From the NCBI RefSeq assembly GCF_004378355.1, contig NZ_SNUB01000002.1, positions 1 through 64,000 of the forward strand: a DNA stretch of 64,000 nt. Direction: 5' to 3'. Shown one piece after another: positions 27,172 through 36,672 of this stretch; the stretch's first letter is position 1; each line of letters opens with the position of its first letter. The notes below the pieces were generated by a model, which saw nothing but the letters and a program-made list of their open reading frames with translations, searched no databases and was not told where the DNA came from. This DNA is from Psychromonas algicola (GTDB lineage Bacteria > Pseudomonadota > Gammaproteobacteria > Enterobacterales > Psychromonadaceae). The translations under genes were made by a program, and so were the position numbers.

Positions 27172-27678
27172 ATGGGTTCTATACAGAAGCAAGATGATCA
27201 AGAGTCGGTAAAATGGAAAGAAGAAAAAGCGCAATTTGAGGCTAAAGTGAATGCTTATGATGCTGTTTTAAAAAATAAAAATATGTATATAAAAAGACTC
27301 ATTAACGAGTTAGAGCTCAGACATGAACGGCTAAAGCAATTTCATAAATCATATAAAACCATGCAAGAGATAGCCAAGCGGTTAACGGTTGTGCGTGATG
27401 AAAAAGATCGTGAGTTAAAGGAACTATCACTATTAAATGAAGAATTATCTAGCGATCTTAATGAAGTAAATGATGTTTATTATGATGCAAATAGAAAAGT
27501 TGATAGCCTACAAGAAGAGCTTGATCACCTAGAAGAAGAACTTGGAGAAGTAAAAGAGAAGCTTAATGAAGCCATAGATGACTTCAATGATCAGCAAGAT
27601 GAGCTTGATGAAGTGCAAAAAGAACTCGAAGAGGTAAAAGAGGAGCTTGAAGAAGCCAAAGAAGAGCTTCAAGAGTAA
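27172..27678 (+). CDS. Acidic coiled-coil protein of unknown function
   Basis: From the ATG at 27172, with AAGG five bases upstream, the protein has 168 residues; a TTG at 27160 is the alternative. It is helical throughout, with long heptad patterns (VDSLQEELDHLEEELGEVKE and following) and a strongly acidic C-terminal half. No catalytic motif, signal or membrane segment is visible. It is first in the accessory region after yicC and ends before the convergent hsd operon. A short acidic frame just upstream (27091-27149) may be leader DNA. Confidence 0.7.
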   Translation: MGSIQKQDDQESVKWKEEKAQFEAKVNAYDAVLKNKNMYIKRLINELELRHERLKQFHKSYKTMQEIAKRLTVVRDEKDRELKELSLLNEELSSDLNEVNDVYYDANRKVDSLQEELDHLEEELGEVKEKLNEAIDDFNDQQDELDEVQKELEEVKEELEEAKEELQE

Positions 27679-27820
27679 TAAATGGTTAGATTGTTACTAT
27701 ACGGCAAATAATAAGAACTACGTTCAAAATTTAATCTGTTTCTATTTGCCGTGTAATAATACTTCATAGTAAGCAATATAAATTAAATAATATACACATG
27801 TTTGGTTATTTTATACTTCA

Positions 27821-27846
27821 AAAAGCCGCATTTTTTGCGGCTTTTT
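27821..27846 (-). terminator. Terminator of the restriction-modification operon
   Basis: AAAAGCCGCA and TGCGGCTTTTT form a 10-bp stem with a T loop, placed 2 bases beyond the hsdM stop. A- and T-runs lie on both sides, so it may also serve the convergent coiled-coil gene. Confidence 0.9.
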
Positions 27847-27848
27847 AA

Positions 27849-29393
27849 CTATTTCCCTGTACTACCAGGTAATCCTGCCGCTACATCTTTAAATGAAGCT
27901 AAGGCCGCTTCTAAATGGTCGATGATTTGCTGTTGTAAAATATCTGGCGCAGGCAAGTTATCAAGATTATCTAAGCTATCGTCTTTAAGCCAAAATACGT
28001 CTAGGCTAGCTTTGTCACGATTAATAAGCTCATCATAGCTGTAGTACTTAAATCGTTCAGTTTCTTCTCGCTCATGACGATTGGTTGGGTTGTAACACGT
28101 AATAAAGTCTTTTAAGTCATTAAGTGTCATCGGGCGCTGTTTTAGCGTGAAGTGTTTGTTTGTTCTTAAATCATAAAACCAAATTCCTTTGGTATGTACT
28201 TTTTCATCACGGGCAGCATTGTCAAAAAACACGACATTAGCTTTCACACCATTTGCGTAAAAAATACCCGTAGGAAGTCTTAAAATAGTATGAACATCAC
28301 AATTATTTAACCACTTGCGACGAATACGCTCTCCAGCTCCACCTTCAAACAAAACGTTGTCAGGTAAAACTACCGCAGCTTTACCAGTATCCTTCAAGCT
28401 AGAAATAATATGCTGTAAGAAGTTTAACTGTTTATTAGTAGTAGTTGTCCAAAAATCTTGACGCTCATAAGTTAATGCATCTTTGTCTTCACCACCTTCA
28501 GCATTAGTAATCGTCATGCTGCTTTTCTTTCCAAAAGGTGGATTGGCAAGAACGTAATCTACTTTATTTTCACCTTCAATTTTTGTGAGTAATGCGTCAG
28601 CTCTTTCAACCTCAGGCTCACCATCTATGCTGCCGATGTTGTGTAAGAATAAATTCATTAAACACATACGACGAGTAGACGGCACAATTTCGTTGCCACG
28701 AAAAGTTTCATCACGCAAAAACTTAACTTGGTCTTTGTTCAACTTTGATTTTGCTAAGGTGTTTTCATCATGCTTGGATGGATTCCAATGGCTCATGCCT
28801 TTTTCTATCCATTGCTCGTCACCATATGTAATCCAGTCACTTGCAGTTAAGAAAAAGCCACCTGTCCCACAAGCTGGGTCTGCAATTGTTTTTTTCGGTT
28901 CAGGTTGAACACAAGCAAGCATCGCATCAATTAATGCACGAGGCGTAAAATACTGGCCTGCACCGCTTTTGGTATCTTCAGCGTTCTTTTGCAACAAGCC
29001 CTCATACAAATCACCTTTTGCATCTGAATCTAAGCTGATCCAATTCTCGTCATTAATCATCTTAACGATACGTGCTAACTTTGCTGGATCAGGTATTTTA
29101 TTTTCAGACTTATAAAAAATAGCGCCAATCATGCCACTTTCAGTTGCTAGGTTTTTCAGTACCTTACGGTATTGCTCTTCTAGCTTTTCGCCAGTTAAGC
29201 CTTGTAACGTTTCCCAGTTATAATCTGTTGGAACTTTAGTATCTCTTGAATATGGCGGTTGCGCATATTCATGTGCCATTTTTAAAAACAGTAGATAGGT
29301 TAGCTGCTCTAAATAGTCGCCATAGCCCACACCATCATCACGTAATGTATGACAATAATTCCAAACTTTTTGTACTAACGCTGGAGCGTTCAT
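27849..29393 (-). CDS. hsdM: Type I restriction-modification methyltransferase subunit HsdM
   Basis: HsdM transfers methyl from S-adenosylmethionine to N6 of adenine and pairs with HsdS. The 514-residue protein has an N-terminal HsdM helical domain, motif I ADPACGTGGF (171-180) and catalytic NPPFG (284-288). An SGAGQYFTPRALIDAML segment (143-159) is a standard entry to the catalytic fold. It is the last gene of the operon, separated from hsdS by the ATPase and HNH genes, an unusual place. Its start lies 18 bases after the HNH gene stop. Confidence 0.95.
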   Translation of the reverse strand: MNAPALVQKVWNYCHTLRDDGVGYGDYLEQLTYLLFLKMAHEYAQPPYSRDTKVPTDYNWETLQGLTGEKLEEQYRKVLKNLATESGMIGAIFYKSENKIPDPAKLARIVKMINDENWISLDSDAKGDLYEGLLQKNAEDTKSGAGQYFTPRALIDAMLACVQPEPKKTIADPACGTGGFFLTASDWITYGDEQWIEKGMSHWNPSKHDENTLAKSKLNKDQVKFLRDETFRGNEIVPSTRRMCLMNLFLHNIGSIDGEPEVERADALLTKIEGENKVDYVLANPPFGKKSSMTITNAEGGEDKDALTYERQDFWTTTTNKQLNFLQHIISSLKDTGKAAVVLPDNVLFEGGAGERIRRKWLNNCDVHTILRLPTGIFYANGVKANVVFFDNAARDEKVHTKGIWFYDLRTNKHFTLKQRPMTLNDLKDFITCYNPTNRHEREETERFKYYSYDELINRDKASLDVFWLKDDSLDNLDNLPAPDILQQQIIDHLEAALASFKDVAAGLPGSTGK

Positions 29394-29411
29394 AATGTAA
29401 CCTTATTTAAC

Positions 29412-30479
29412 TTATGCTAATTGCTCTTCTAGCATTTTTGGTAAACTATCTCTGACTTGCCCAATAACAACAGGGTTTTCTTGTTCAAAATACTCAATTA
29501 ACATTTTTGCTACTTTATCTTTGAGAAAGCCCAGTCCTTGTTCTGGCGCGATTCTTTTCAAATTTTCATATTCATTTAGCCCAGTCAGAATGTCTTCTTT
29601 GGAACTCTCTGAATTTAAGCCTAAGGACGATAAAAATGCGCCTATTTCACTTTTTACAGATTCATAATTTGACGATAAAACTGTATCTTTCAACCTATCT
29701 TTTATAGAAAACACCTCATTCCACGTCCGTGTTTCCTCAATATCAGGCGAAATAGTAATTATCCAATCAGGCTTTTCATCTAATAGATTTCTTGCTGGTG
29801 TTCTAAGTAAGCAAATTTCAGCCTTTGTATTTCCGTATGGGTTTAGCGCCTTTCTTCTTCTATTATTTTTGAAAAGAATATCTTGCTGAAGCTTATAACT
29901 TTTATTGCATTTTCCGCCCATAGGAACCAAGTTCATCAGATTTGCAGCAGACGCTATATACTGGTCTTTCAATAAGTAATGATCTTCATCTTCTCTTTTT
30001 AGGCCGGGGGCTTCGAAAGGTTCATATCCACAAAATGGGCAAGTCTTACTAGATAAAGATTCGTATATATCTTCATAGTGTTTATCTCTAGACTTAGTTC
30101 CTGTTAACAGCCTGAACCCCTCAAGAAAAATTCGTTCAAAACAGTCAGTAAACAACTCTATATCAGCATCAGGCGTAATTAAATTTGTAGTTCCATCTAG
30201 TAGACCATTAATTTCATTTTGATTATCAATAAAAGCTAATGCTTTGTTGCGTTGTTGTTCTGAAAGTGGGGCCGCAATATCTTTGAGTTCAACTAATAAA
30301 TCCCGAATAGTTCTACGACTTCTTAATTTAGCTCTATGCCTTGGTGGCAAAACATCTGGCCAAAGGGGAACTGCGACTCCATTATTCAAATTGTTAAAAA
30401 TAAGGGTTATTGCTTCATAAATACTTTCATGAACAAAATTATTATCTTGAGCTGCATTGATCGGATAATTAACAAACAT
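29412..30479 (-). CDS. HNH endonuclease, Septu PtuB-like, inside the type I R-M operon
   Basis: The 355-residue protein has a zinc-type CPFC pair (Cys147, Cys150), then DEDHYLLKDQY with Asp166-His167 and NLMNLVPMGGKCNKSYK with Asn183, Cys191 and Asn192, i.e. an HNN-type treble-clef nuclease. The DH...N...N spacing and the D-E-D-H-Y-L-L-K phrase resemble PtuB of the Septu defence system. Residues 1-140 and 200-355 are helical with no recognised domain; the protein is longer than many PtuB. The second zinc half shows only one clear Cys. It overlaps the ATPase gene by one base (TAATG-type), so the two are coupled. Confidence 0.75.
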   Translation of the reverse strand: MFVNYPINAAQDNNFVHESIYEAITLIFNNLNNGVAVPLWPDVLPPRHRAKLRSRRTIRDLLVELKDIAAPLSEQQRNKALAFIDNQNEINGLLDGTTNLITPDADIELFTDCFERIFLEGFRLLTGTKSRDKHYEDIYESLSSKTCPFCGYEPFEAPGLKREDEDHYLLKDQYIASAANLMNLVPMGGKCNKSYKLQQDILFKNNRRRKALNPYGNTKAEICLLRTPARNLLDEKPDWIITISPDIEETRTWNEVFSIKDRLKDTVLSSNYESVKSEIGAFLSSLGLNSESSKEDILTGLNEYENLKRIAPEQGLGFLKDKVAKMLIEYFEQENPVVIGQVRDSLPKMLEEQLA

Positions 30480-32092
30480 TAATTTTCCTCACTCAATATC
30501 AATGCTAATTTTCCTGCTAACCTCATTCGCTCGTTAGACTCACCTAAATTAGCTATAGCTTCTTGAATCTGCTCTTTTGTTCCAGTAGTCATTAATTCTT
30601 TAATTTGATCTCTTGGTAATCCAGATATTTGTGGCGAAATATCAAAGCATTCAGCAAGAATCGCATCAAATTTACTGCCAAAGGTTTGAATTCTGGGAGG
30701 TCTCGATTTAATTTCACCAGTTTCATTTTTACTAAAAATCAAGACATTCTTTCTGTCCATATCAGAAGGAACAAATGGAGAATGTGTAGTTATTAAGCAA
30801 TCTTGTATAGATGCTGCGGAAGCTCCTGAACGCTTCCCTTCATTTTTACATTTCTTATCACTAATAGTCGGTAAGTCCATTAAATTTGAAATGAAATCTA
30901 CTCGCCACTTGGGATTGAAGTGGCTTTCAGGCTCATCTAATAGAAATAAAACATTAGGAAACGATGCCATGCATAACGTTCCTAGTAGTTGTGCAAATTG
31001 ATGTTCCCCATCTGAGAGTGAAACATAATCAACAGGCTTGTTACTTTTCTTTGAGATAAATTCTACTCTTTCGAAACGGAATACTTTTTGGCGCTCCATT
31101 GGTTCTGGTAACCTAGATGCAAATCTTCTTAATTCAACACCTTTTTCATAAGCTGCTCTGTCTTTTGCAGGAATTATAAGATCGTTCAACATAGCCAATT
31201 TGTGAAAGCAAGAATAAAGCTCTAATGCGCCACCTTTCCAGTAATGCTCACATGCCGAATTTGTTGCATTTTGTACATAAAAATCAAATGTCCAAGTCCA
31301 CGTCTGCTCATCGTAATTGAAACATGTAGCACAGCTCTTCAGATAATCGATATAACATTCGAGTTCGTCAGTTAATTTCACTCCATCGCTAGGCGCAGCA
31401 GTGTGTTTTCTTTGAATTACGCACCTAAATGACCTAAGTTTTTTTAAGTTCGATTTTTCAAGTAAACTTTGTCGCACGTTTTCAGGATTGAGGAGTAAAT
31501 TTGCTACTAGAACTTCCAAGTTGGTACTGTAGTCAATTAACAGCATTCTAGAGTCTAAAATTAGCCTTGATTTTAGATCTTCTTTAGTTGCATTAGTTCG
31601 TACCTGATTAGCGTAACCAGCCCTACTTACAAAAAAAGGTATACTTAAAGTTTCGTTATCACCTGATGTATAACCGATAACTTTTGAAGGCAATAAAAGT
31701 TTAATTTCTGATTTATTGCTAATAGACTTCCATTCATTATCAATAAAATTATCCACTAAAATATCAGGGGATTTTTTACCAACCTTTTTCCTAGATATTC
31801 TGACTGTTCTGCCTTTTTTGCTACTATCAGCAATGGAGTACTCCAGCTCAAATTGGATCTGATTGTTTGGAGTTCCTTGTTCTTCGTCAGGTAAATATTT
31901 AGCAAATACAGCTTGGAATATTTCGGCAATAATTTGTAAAACCTGCGACTTTCCCGTGCCATTAGGACCAATTAAACACAGAGGTGAAAAACTATCCATT
32001 TCTACATTTCCGTCACGAAATTGGACTTCTACACCGTTTAATAAACCACCGCAGGTTTCAGCATCAACTATGTGTAATCGAATAAGCTTCAT
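30479..32092 (-). CDS. AAA/ABC-type ATPase, Septu PtuA-like, inside the type I R-M operon
   Basis: The 537 residues have a Walker A GPNGTGKSQ (42-50), an ABC-like signature SLSDGEHQFAQLL (about 358-370), Walker B FLLDEPESHFNP (about residue 385) and a switch TTHSPF (about 434). The insert between A and B is long and helical, as in OLD/RecF/SMC-type ATPases and PtuA. Paired with an HNH protein, it fits a PtuA-type sensor-effector complex. A family named restriction system-associated AAA ATPase exists to my recollection, which suits this site. It overlaps hsdS by 4 bases. Confidence 0.78.
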   Translation of the reverse strand: MKLIRLHIVDAETCGGLLNGVEVQFRDGNVEMDSFSPLCLIGPNGTGKSQVLQIIAEIFQAVFAKYLPDEEQGTPNNQIQFELEYSIADSSKKGRTVRISRKKVGKKSPDILVDNFIDNEWKSISNKSEIKLLLPSKVIGYTSGDNETLSIPFFVSRAGYANQVRTNATKEDLKSRLILDSRMLLIDYSTNLEVLVANLLLNPENVRQSLLEKSNLKKLRSFRCVIQRKHTAAPSDGVKLTDELECYIDYLKSCATCFNYDEQTWTWTFDFYVQNATNSACEHYWKGGALELYSCFHKLAMLNDLIIPAKDRAAYEKGVELRRFASRLPEPMERQKVFRFERVEFISKKSNKPVDYVSLSDGEHQFAQLLGTLCMASFPNVLFLLDEPESHFNPKWRVDFISNLMDLPTISDKKCKNEGKRSGASAASIQDCLITTHSPFVPSDMDRKNVLIFSKNETGEIKSRPPRIQTFGSKFDAILAECFDISPQISGLPRDQIKELMTTGTKEQIQEAIANLGESNERMRLAGKLALILSEEN

Positions 32093-33822
32093 TTATCTTC
32101 CTTAATAAACTTGATTGCACTAGTTTCTTGGTCAAAGACTTGTTTAATCAATGGTTTTTTTTCACTTAATATTTCAAATATGCATTCCTTTAATAGGTCA
32201 TAATCACCCCGGAATTCTTTTTGAATTTGTTCAAATGTAAAGCTGTTTTCTTTTTTATTGCTCAACCACTTGGTTAGGTTATTCACAGTAATTTCATTCA
32301 TAGTTGGCACTTTTTTGACTCGTTTAGGTTTAGCTATTTTGGCAAGTTGTTCTCGTTCTTTCTTAATTTTATCTAGTAATAACGAGGCTGGTTCATCACT
32401 GGAATCTTGAGGCACCAATTCACCAGAAAAAGCTGATTTCAAAATATTTTTTCGTTGAGCATTAAGTATTTTTAGAGTAGTGCTTGCTTCTGAAGCAGCA
32501 TTAGCTGTGTTTTCAAAAGCGGATAGTAAGTTTCCTTGTATTTCTTCTACTTCATTTAGTGATGGGAGTGGTACAGCAAATTTAAGGAGTTTTCCTTGAG
32601 ATACATTTTTCATAGAAGCTTGATTACCAGTCGCTGAAAACTCTATTTGCTTTCTACCTAACTCTCCTCGCATAAACTGGAGTATCCAATATTTCAAGCT
32701 ATCTTCAACAAAACGCAGCCTTAAAATTTTATCACTTAACATGACTTTTTTAGTGATGTTTTTCGCGATAACACACGCACCGACTAATTCTGTTGTATTT
32801 GCTCTAGAAAATAAGAAATCCCCTTCTTTGATTAGTATTTTATCGTTTTCTAGTTCTGGGCGAGTACAAGTTTTGCTTTCTAATTCATTATACTCACCCC
32901 AAGTGACAGCACTTACTTTAACCACACCATATTCATCAAACACTGGTGGCCTTTCAAGGCATTTGAAGCTCTTACCAGCCTCTATGTTAGCGATGATCAT
33001 ATCTAAACTTGCCCACACCCAACCTTGAGGTAATTCAGGTAAATTAGATGTATCGGGTTTTACTGGTACAGGGTATTTTTCTTTCCAGTTTTTAGGTGGC
33101 GTTTTATCTTTCGCTTTAAATTCTTCTAGCTTTTGCTGTTCCCAGCGTTCTTTGCGTTCAATAAGAATACGTTCTAGTAGTTGCTTACCAGTTTCTTCAA
33201 TGCTGTTTTTGTTCTCATTACGCCATTTTTGAGTTAATGCACCATCTATAGCACTTTTCAGCAATGAGTGGCGATATTGAGTTAGTTTAACTTGGGCTGC
33301 ATTTAATTCCCCAATGCCTGAATCTAATTCAGAAAATAGCTCATCAATTTTGTCTGCTATTCTAATCTGCTCATTATATGAACACAGTAAAAAAGGCATT
33401 CTTGTTAAAGCAGTTTTAGTTAACTTTAAGCGCGTAGAGCCAGAGACATGATCGTGATAATCGACATAATTCATTTGGTGTAGAATAAATCGATTATTAA
33501 CGAAATTCGTTATGCCTCGTAATATGTGTGCGTGGTTATTTACCCAAAACTTCCCTTTTACTAAATATGCTTTGTTCTTGATAGGGTCGAGAAAAGGGGC
33601 TGCATCTTCACCCACCAATACAGACTCTTGATTTGATAAAAAGTCATCAATCCAGCCGACTTGTCCAGTAGCACCATAGTATGGAAATAGAGATGATTGT
33701 TCTTTATTTCCTATACGGCTACTTCTCTCAGAGTTATTTATAGGCTTTCGCTCATTGTCATAGATCTCCACAACTTCGCCTAACTCATAACGCCCCCAGT
33801 TTTCCGGTAATGTTTCACTCAC
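32089..33822 (-). CDS. hsdS: Type I restriction specificity subunit HsdS with C-terminal extension
   Basis: HsdS reads the bipartite DNA target and docks HsdM and HsdR. The 577-residue protein has two target-recognition domains (about 1-160 and 250-420), a central coiled coil (IDELFSELDSGIGELNAAQV) and a second one near 425-455 (SAFENTANAASEAS). Typical HsdS has 400-460 residues; the last 100 (PKRVKKVPTMNEITVNNL to the end) form an extra predicted helical domain. The gene overlaps hsdR and the ATPase gene by 4 bases each. The recognition site cannot be inferred. Confidence 0.9.
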   Translation of the reverse strand: MSETLPENWGRYELGEVVEIYDNERKPINNSERSSRIGNKEQSSLFPYYGATGQVGWIDDFLSNQESVLVGEDAAPFLDPIKNKAYLVKGKFWVNNHAHILRGITNFVNNRFILHQMNYVDYHDHVSGSTRLKLTKTALTRMPFLLCSYNEQIRIADKIDELFSELDSGIGELNAAQVKLTQYRHSLLKSAIDGALTQKWRNENKNSIEETGKQLLERILIERKERWEQQKLEEFKAKDKTPPKNWKEKYPVPVKPDTSNLPELPQGWVWASLDMIIANIEAGKSFKCLERPPVFDEYGVVKVSAVTWGEYNELESKTCTRPELENDKILIKEGDFLFSRANTTELVGACVIAKNITKKVMLSDKILRLRFVEDSLKYWILQFMRGELGRKQIEFSATGNQASMKNVSQGKLLKFAVPLPSLNEVEEIQGNLLSAFENTANAASEASTTLKILNAQRKNILKSAFSGELVPQDSSDEPASLLLDKIKKEREQLAKIAKPKRVKKVPTMNEITVNNLTKWLSNKKENSFTFEQIQKEFRGDYDLLKECIFEILSEKKPLIKQVFDQETSAIKFIKEDK

Positions 33823-36644
33823 GCAATTAATTCCTGATTCATTTCAGCCATGAGGCTATCTAATTCGTTTTTGTTGTCGCTGCTAAATAAGCCCCACACC
33901 TTTTGTAATCCGCCATGGTCAGAAAAGGGGCTGTAATCAAAATCGTCTCGTTCAATAAAGCAACTGGCAGCGATGTGGTCTTTTATCAGCCTTAACCAAT
34001 TTGTTTGGTCTTCGGTAAAAGCGGTTTTTCGTTGGGCGTTATGACGGAATATCCATTTTTTAAACTTACTATCAATATGTTCAGCAAAAGGTTTTAATTC
34101 TTCATCTAATCCAATGGCAAACTTAATAAGTGAGATTATATCGGTTAGTTGCCTCTGGGTGTTTGCCTTTTTATTTTTTTTACTAGTGTTTGTTGAATTA
34201 ATGCGCTCATAGGCATTCCATAGTTTTTCTGTTGTCAGTAACAGTGGTGGTTTATTTAATGTTTCGTGAAGTTCTTCCAGCATAGAAAATGTTAATGGTC
34301 TACGTTGATAAGGTTGCTGGTAGAAAAAGCTTAATGCTTGAATATCTTCTTTGTGTTGCTCGATAAACTCTTTAAAGCTTTGTATGACTTTTTCAGCGTT
34401 TTCTTCTGCTTGGTTGCTGTAACCCGCATACGTTACGGTATCAAGATTTATATGGTCTATTAACTGCTCACGTTCTCGTCTTGCGGATTCAATTACCTCT
34501 CGCGCATCAGGGTTATCAAAACTTTCACATGCTTTGTCAATTAGCTGTTGCTTTGCCGTTTCACGATCATTATAGGTTAAAGAGTCTTCACTTCGAGTAA
34601 TGCCTTGCTGTTTAGCATTAGCTAATGCTTGTTGGTTGATTGCGTCAGGGTCTAATGAAGTTAATAGTTCTCTAGCTAATTGAGCAACAGATTTTTTTGT
34701 TAGTTTTTCAATTTTATCGTGACCACGTTTATCAATTTGTTTTCCTAAACGTGTTAAACGATTTGCCAAGCTTTGAATGGTGTCATCGTCTCGGTGACCC
34801 ATCGCAACGCCTTGAAGTAGGTCTTTCATTGAAAGGTTAGGGCTGCGTTCTAACGGGCGGCTTTCCGTTTTTTGAGACTTTTCCACTCCTACAGCATCAA
34901 TAAGTACGAATCTATCTTTAGCGCTAGTCGCGCTTTTACTTACATTATGTAAGTCTTCAAAGCCTAAGCTTCGAACTCCCCTACCTTTCATTTGCTCGTA
35001 ATAACCTTTGCTGCGAACATCTCGCATAAAGAGCAATACTTCTAATGGTTTTACGTCTGTTCCCGTGGCTATCATATCGACTGTAACGGTTATACGTGGA
35101 TTAAAGTCATTGCGAAAATCATTAAGAATGCCGTCTGGGTCTTTGGCGTTATAGGTAACTTTTTTACAAAACTCATTACCTTGCCCATATTCTTCACGAA
35201 CAATCTGGATAATATCGTCTGCATGGCTATCAGTTTTAGCAAATATGAGTGTTTTAGGGACTTCTTTTCGACTAGGAAATATTTCCGTTTCAACCGCTTT
35301 TTTCATCGCCTTAATAACTTGGCGAATTTGACTGGTATTTACCACAGAACGGTCTAGTTCTTTGCTGGTGTATGCACTTTCTTCTTCTGCTTGTGCCCAA
35401 CGTTTTTTACGCGTTAATTTGTCACGATGATCTAGCCATTCTTTGGCTTTTAGTTCAGCACCCTTATTGCCTATTTCAGTTTCAATTTCATAAACGTCAT
35501 AACCAACGTTTACGCCATCAAGCACAGAATCTTCATAGCTATATTCAGCAACGATATTTTCGTTGAAAAAACCAAGTGTGCGTTTATCTGGAGTAGCTGT
35601 TAAACCAATAATGAAAGCATCAAAATAATCGAGTACCTGTTTCCATAAGTTGTAAATTGAGCGGTGACATTCATCAACAATGATAAAATCAAACGTTTCT
35701 ATCGGGACTGCTGGGATGTATTTGACTAATTTAGCTTGCTGTTTGTTTTGCTTAATTTCATGGAGTGATAGATCTTCTGCACTTTCATCAATAGGCTTAC
35801 CACTTAATATTGAGTACATGCGCTGGATAGTACAAATACAAACTTCAGCGGCATTATCAATGGTGCTGCTGTTTAATCGCTGAACTATGTGGTTTTCATG
35901 AAAGAAGGTTTCTTTGCCTTGTGGCTTAAAGGCATGAAACTCTTGCTGTGCTTGTTTACCTAAGTTTCTGGTATCGACTAAGAATAATATACGCTTAGCA
36001 CCACCATTATTTATTAAACGGTACACAGAATTAATGGCAGTGAACGTTTTACCTGCACCTGTCGCCATGTGGATTAGTGAACGAGGTCGGTTATCAGCTA
36101 AAGACTTTTCTAATCCAGTAATTGCGCTTACTTGGCATTCTCGAAGTTTGGCTTTAGGTAATTCTGGCATTTCATTTTTAAGACGATGACGAAGTGAATT
36201 ACTTTGCTGCAAATACTCCTGCAATGTTTCTGGTTTAAAAAAGTGGAAAATTTCTCTCGCTCTGGGGGCGGGATCTCTTAAGTCGGTATAATGAATAACT
36301 TGGCTAGTTGCTTCGAATAAAAAAGAGAGGGGCTCTTTTTCGTTTCTAAATTTAATTTTTCCTGTTGCATAGCGAAGCGTCTGCTCTTCAACTTGAGACA
36401 GAATCGTTTCGTCTTTTTTTGCTTCAATGACACCTACGGCTTTACGATTAATGAATAACAGGTAATCTGCACTATCGGTATATTTACCTTTACCGCTATC
36501 AACTGGATATTCACGGATAGCAACGCCTACCCCTTCACTAAGGTTGGTGTTAGGCCAAGTTTGTATTTTCCATCCAGCGAGCTTTAACTTTTCATCTATC
36601 GTTATTCTCGCTTGGGCTTCTGGTTGTAAGCCTTCAATATCCAT
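33819..36644 (-). CDS. hsdR: Type I restriction subunit HsdR, EcoEI-like
   Basis: HsdR translocates DNA with ATP and cuts it. The 941 residues start with a PD-(D/E)xK nuclease (Asp60 in SADYLLF, Glu74 and Lys76 in GVIEAKK), then a superfamily 2 helicase with ATGAGKT (194-200), DECH (324-327), GLTATP and a late QMKGRGVR motif. The C-terminal 250 residues resemble the EcoEI R-subunit tail. It is the second gene of the operon after mrr, with a 4-base overlap to hsdS. All catalytic motifs are present. Confidence 0.95.
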   Translation of the reverse strand: MDIEGLQPEAQARITIDEKLKLAGWKIQTWPNTNLSEGVGVAIREYPVDSGKGKYTDSADYLLFINRKAVGVIEAKKDETILSQVEEQTLRYATGKIKFRNEKEPLSFLFEATSQVIHYTDLRDPAPRAREIFHFFKPETLQEYLQQSNSLRHRLKNEMPELPKAKLRECQVSAITGLEKSLADNRPRSLIHMATGAGKTFTAINSVYRLINNGGAKRILFLVDTRNLGKQAQQEFHAFKPQGKETFFHENHIVQRLNSSTIDNAAEVCICTIQRMYSILSGKPIDESAEDLSLHEIKQNKQQAKLVKYIPAVPIETFDFIIVDECHRSIYNLWKQVLDYFDAFIIGLTATPDKRTLGFFNENIVAEYSYEDSVLDGVNVGYDVYEIETEIGNKGAELKAKEWLDHRDKLTRKKRWAQAEEESAYTSKELDRSVVNTSQIRQVIKAMKKAVETEIFPSRKEVPKTLIFAKTDSHADDIIQIVREEYGQGNEFCKKVTYNAKDPDGILNDFRNDFNPRITVTVDMIATGTDVKPLEVLLFMRDVRSKGYYEQMKGRGVRSLGFEDLHNVSKSATSAKDRFVLIDAVGVEKSQKTESRPLERSPNLSMKDLLQGVAMGHRDDDTIQSLANRLTRLGKQIDKRGHDKIEKLTKKSVAQLARELLTSLDPDAINQQALANAKQQGITRSEDSLTYNDRETAKQQLIDKACESFDNPDAREVIESARREREQLIDHINLDTVTYAGYSNQAEENAEKVIQSFKEFIEQHKEDIQALSFFYQQPYQRRPLTFSMLEELHETLNKPPLLLTTEKLWNAYERINSTNTSKKNKKANTQRQLTDIISLIKFAIGLDEELKPFAEHIDSKFKKWIFRHNAQRKTAFTEDQTNWLRLIKDHIAASCFIERDDFDYSPFSDHGGLQKVWGLFSSDNKNELDSLMAEMNQELIA

Positions 36645-36672
36645 AGTTCAGTTCCAAGCTTTGCTTAGTTGG

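Noticed and set aside
29412-32092. A retron with PtuAB effectors
   Set aside because: PtuAB-like proteins serve as effectors of some retrons, but no reverse transcriptase and no msr-msd-like RNA was found near the pair.
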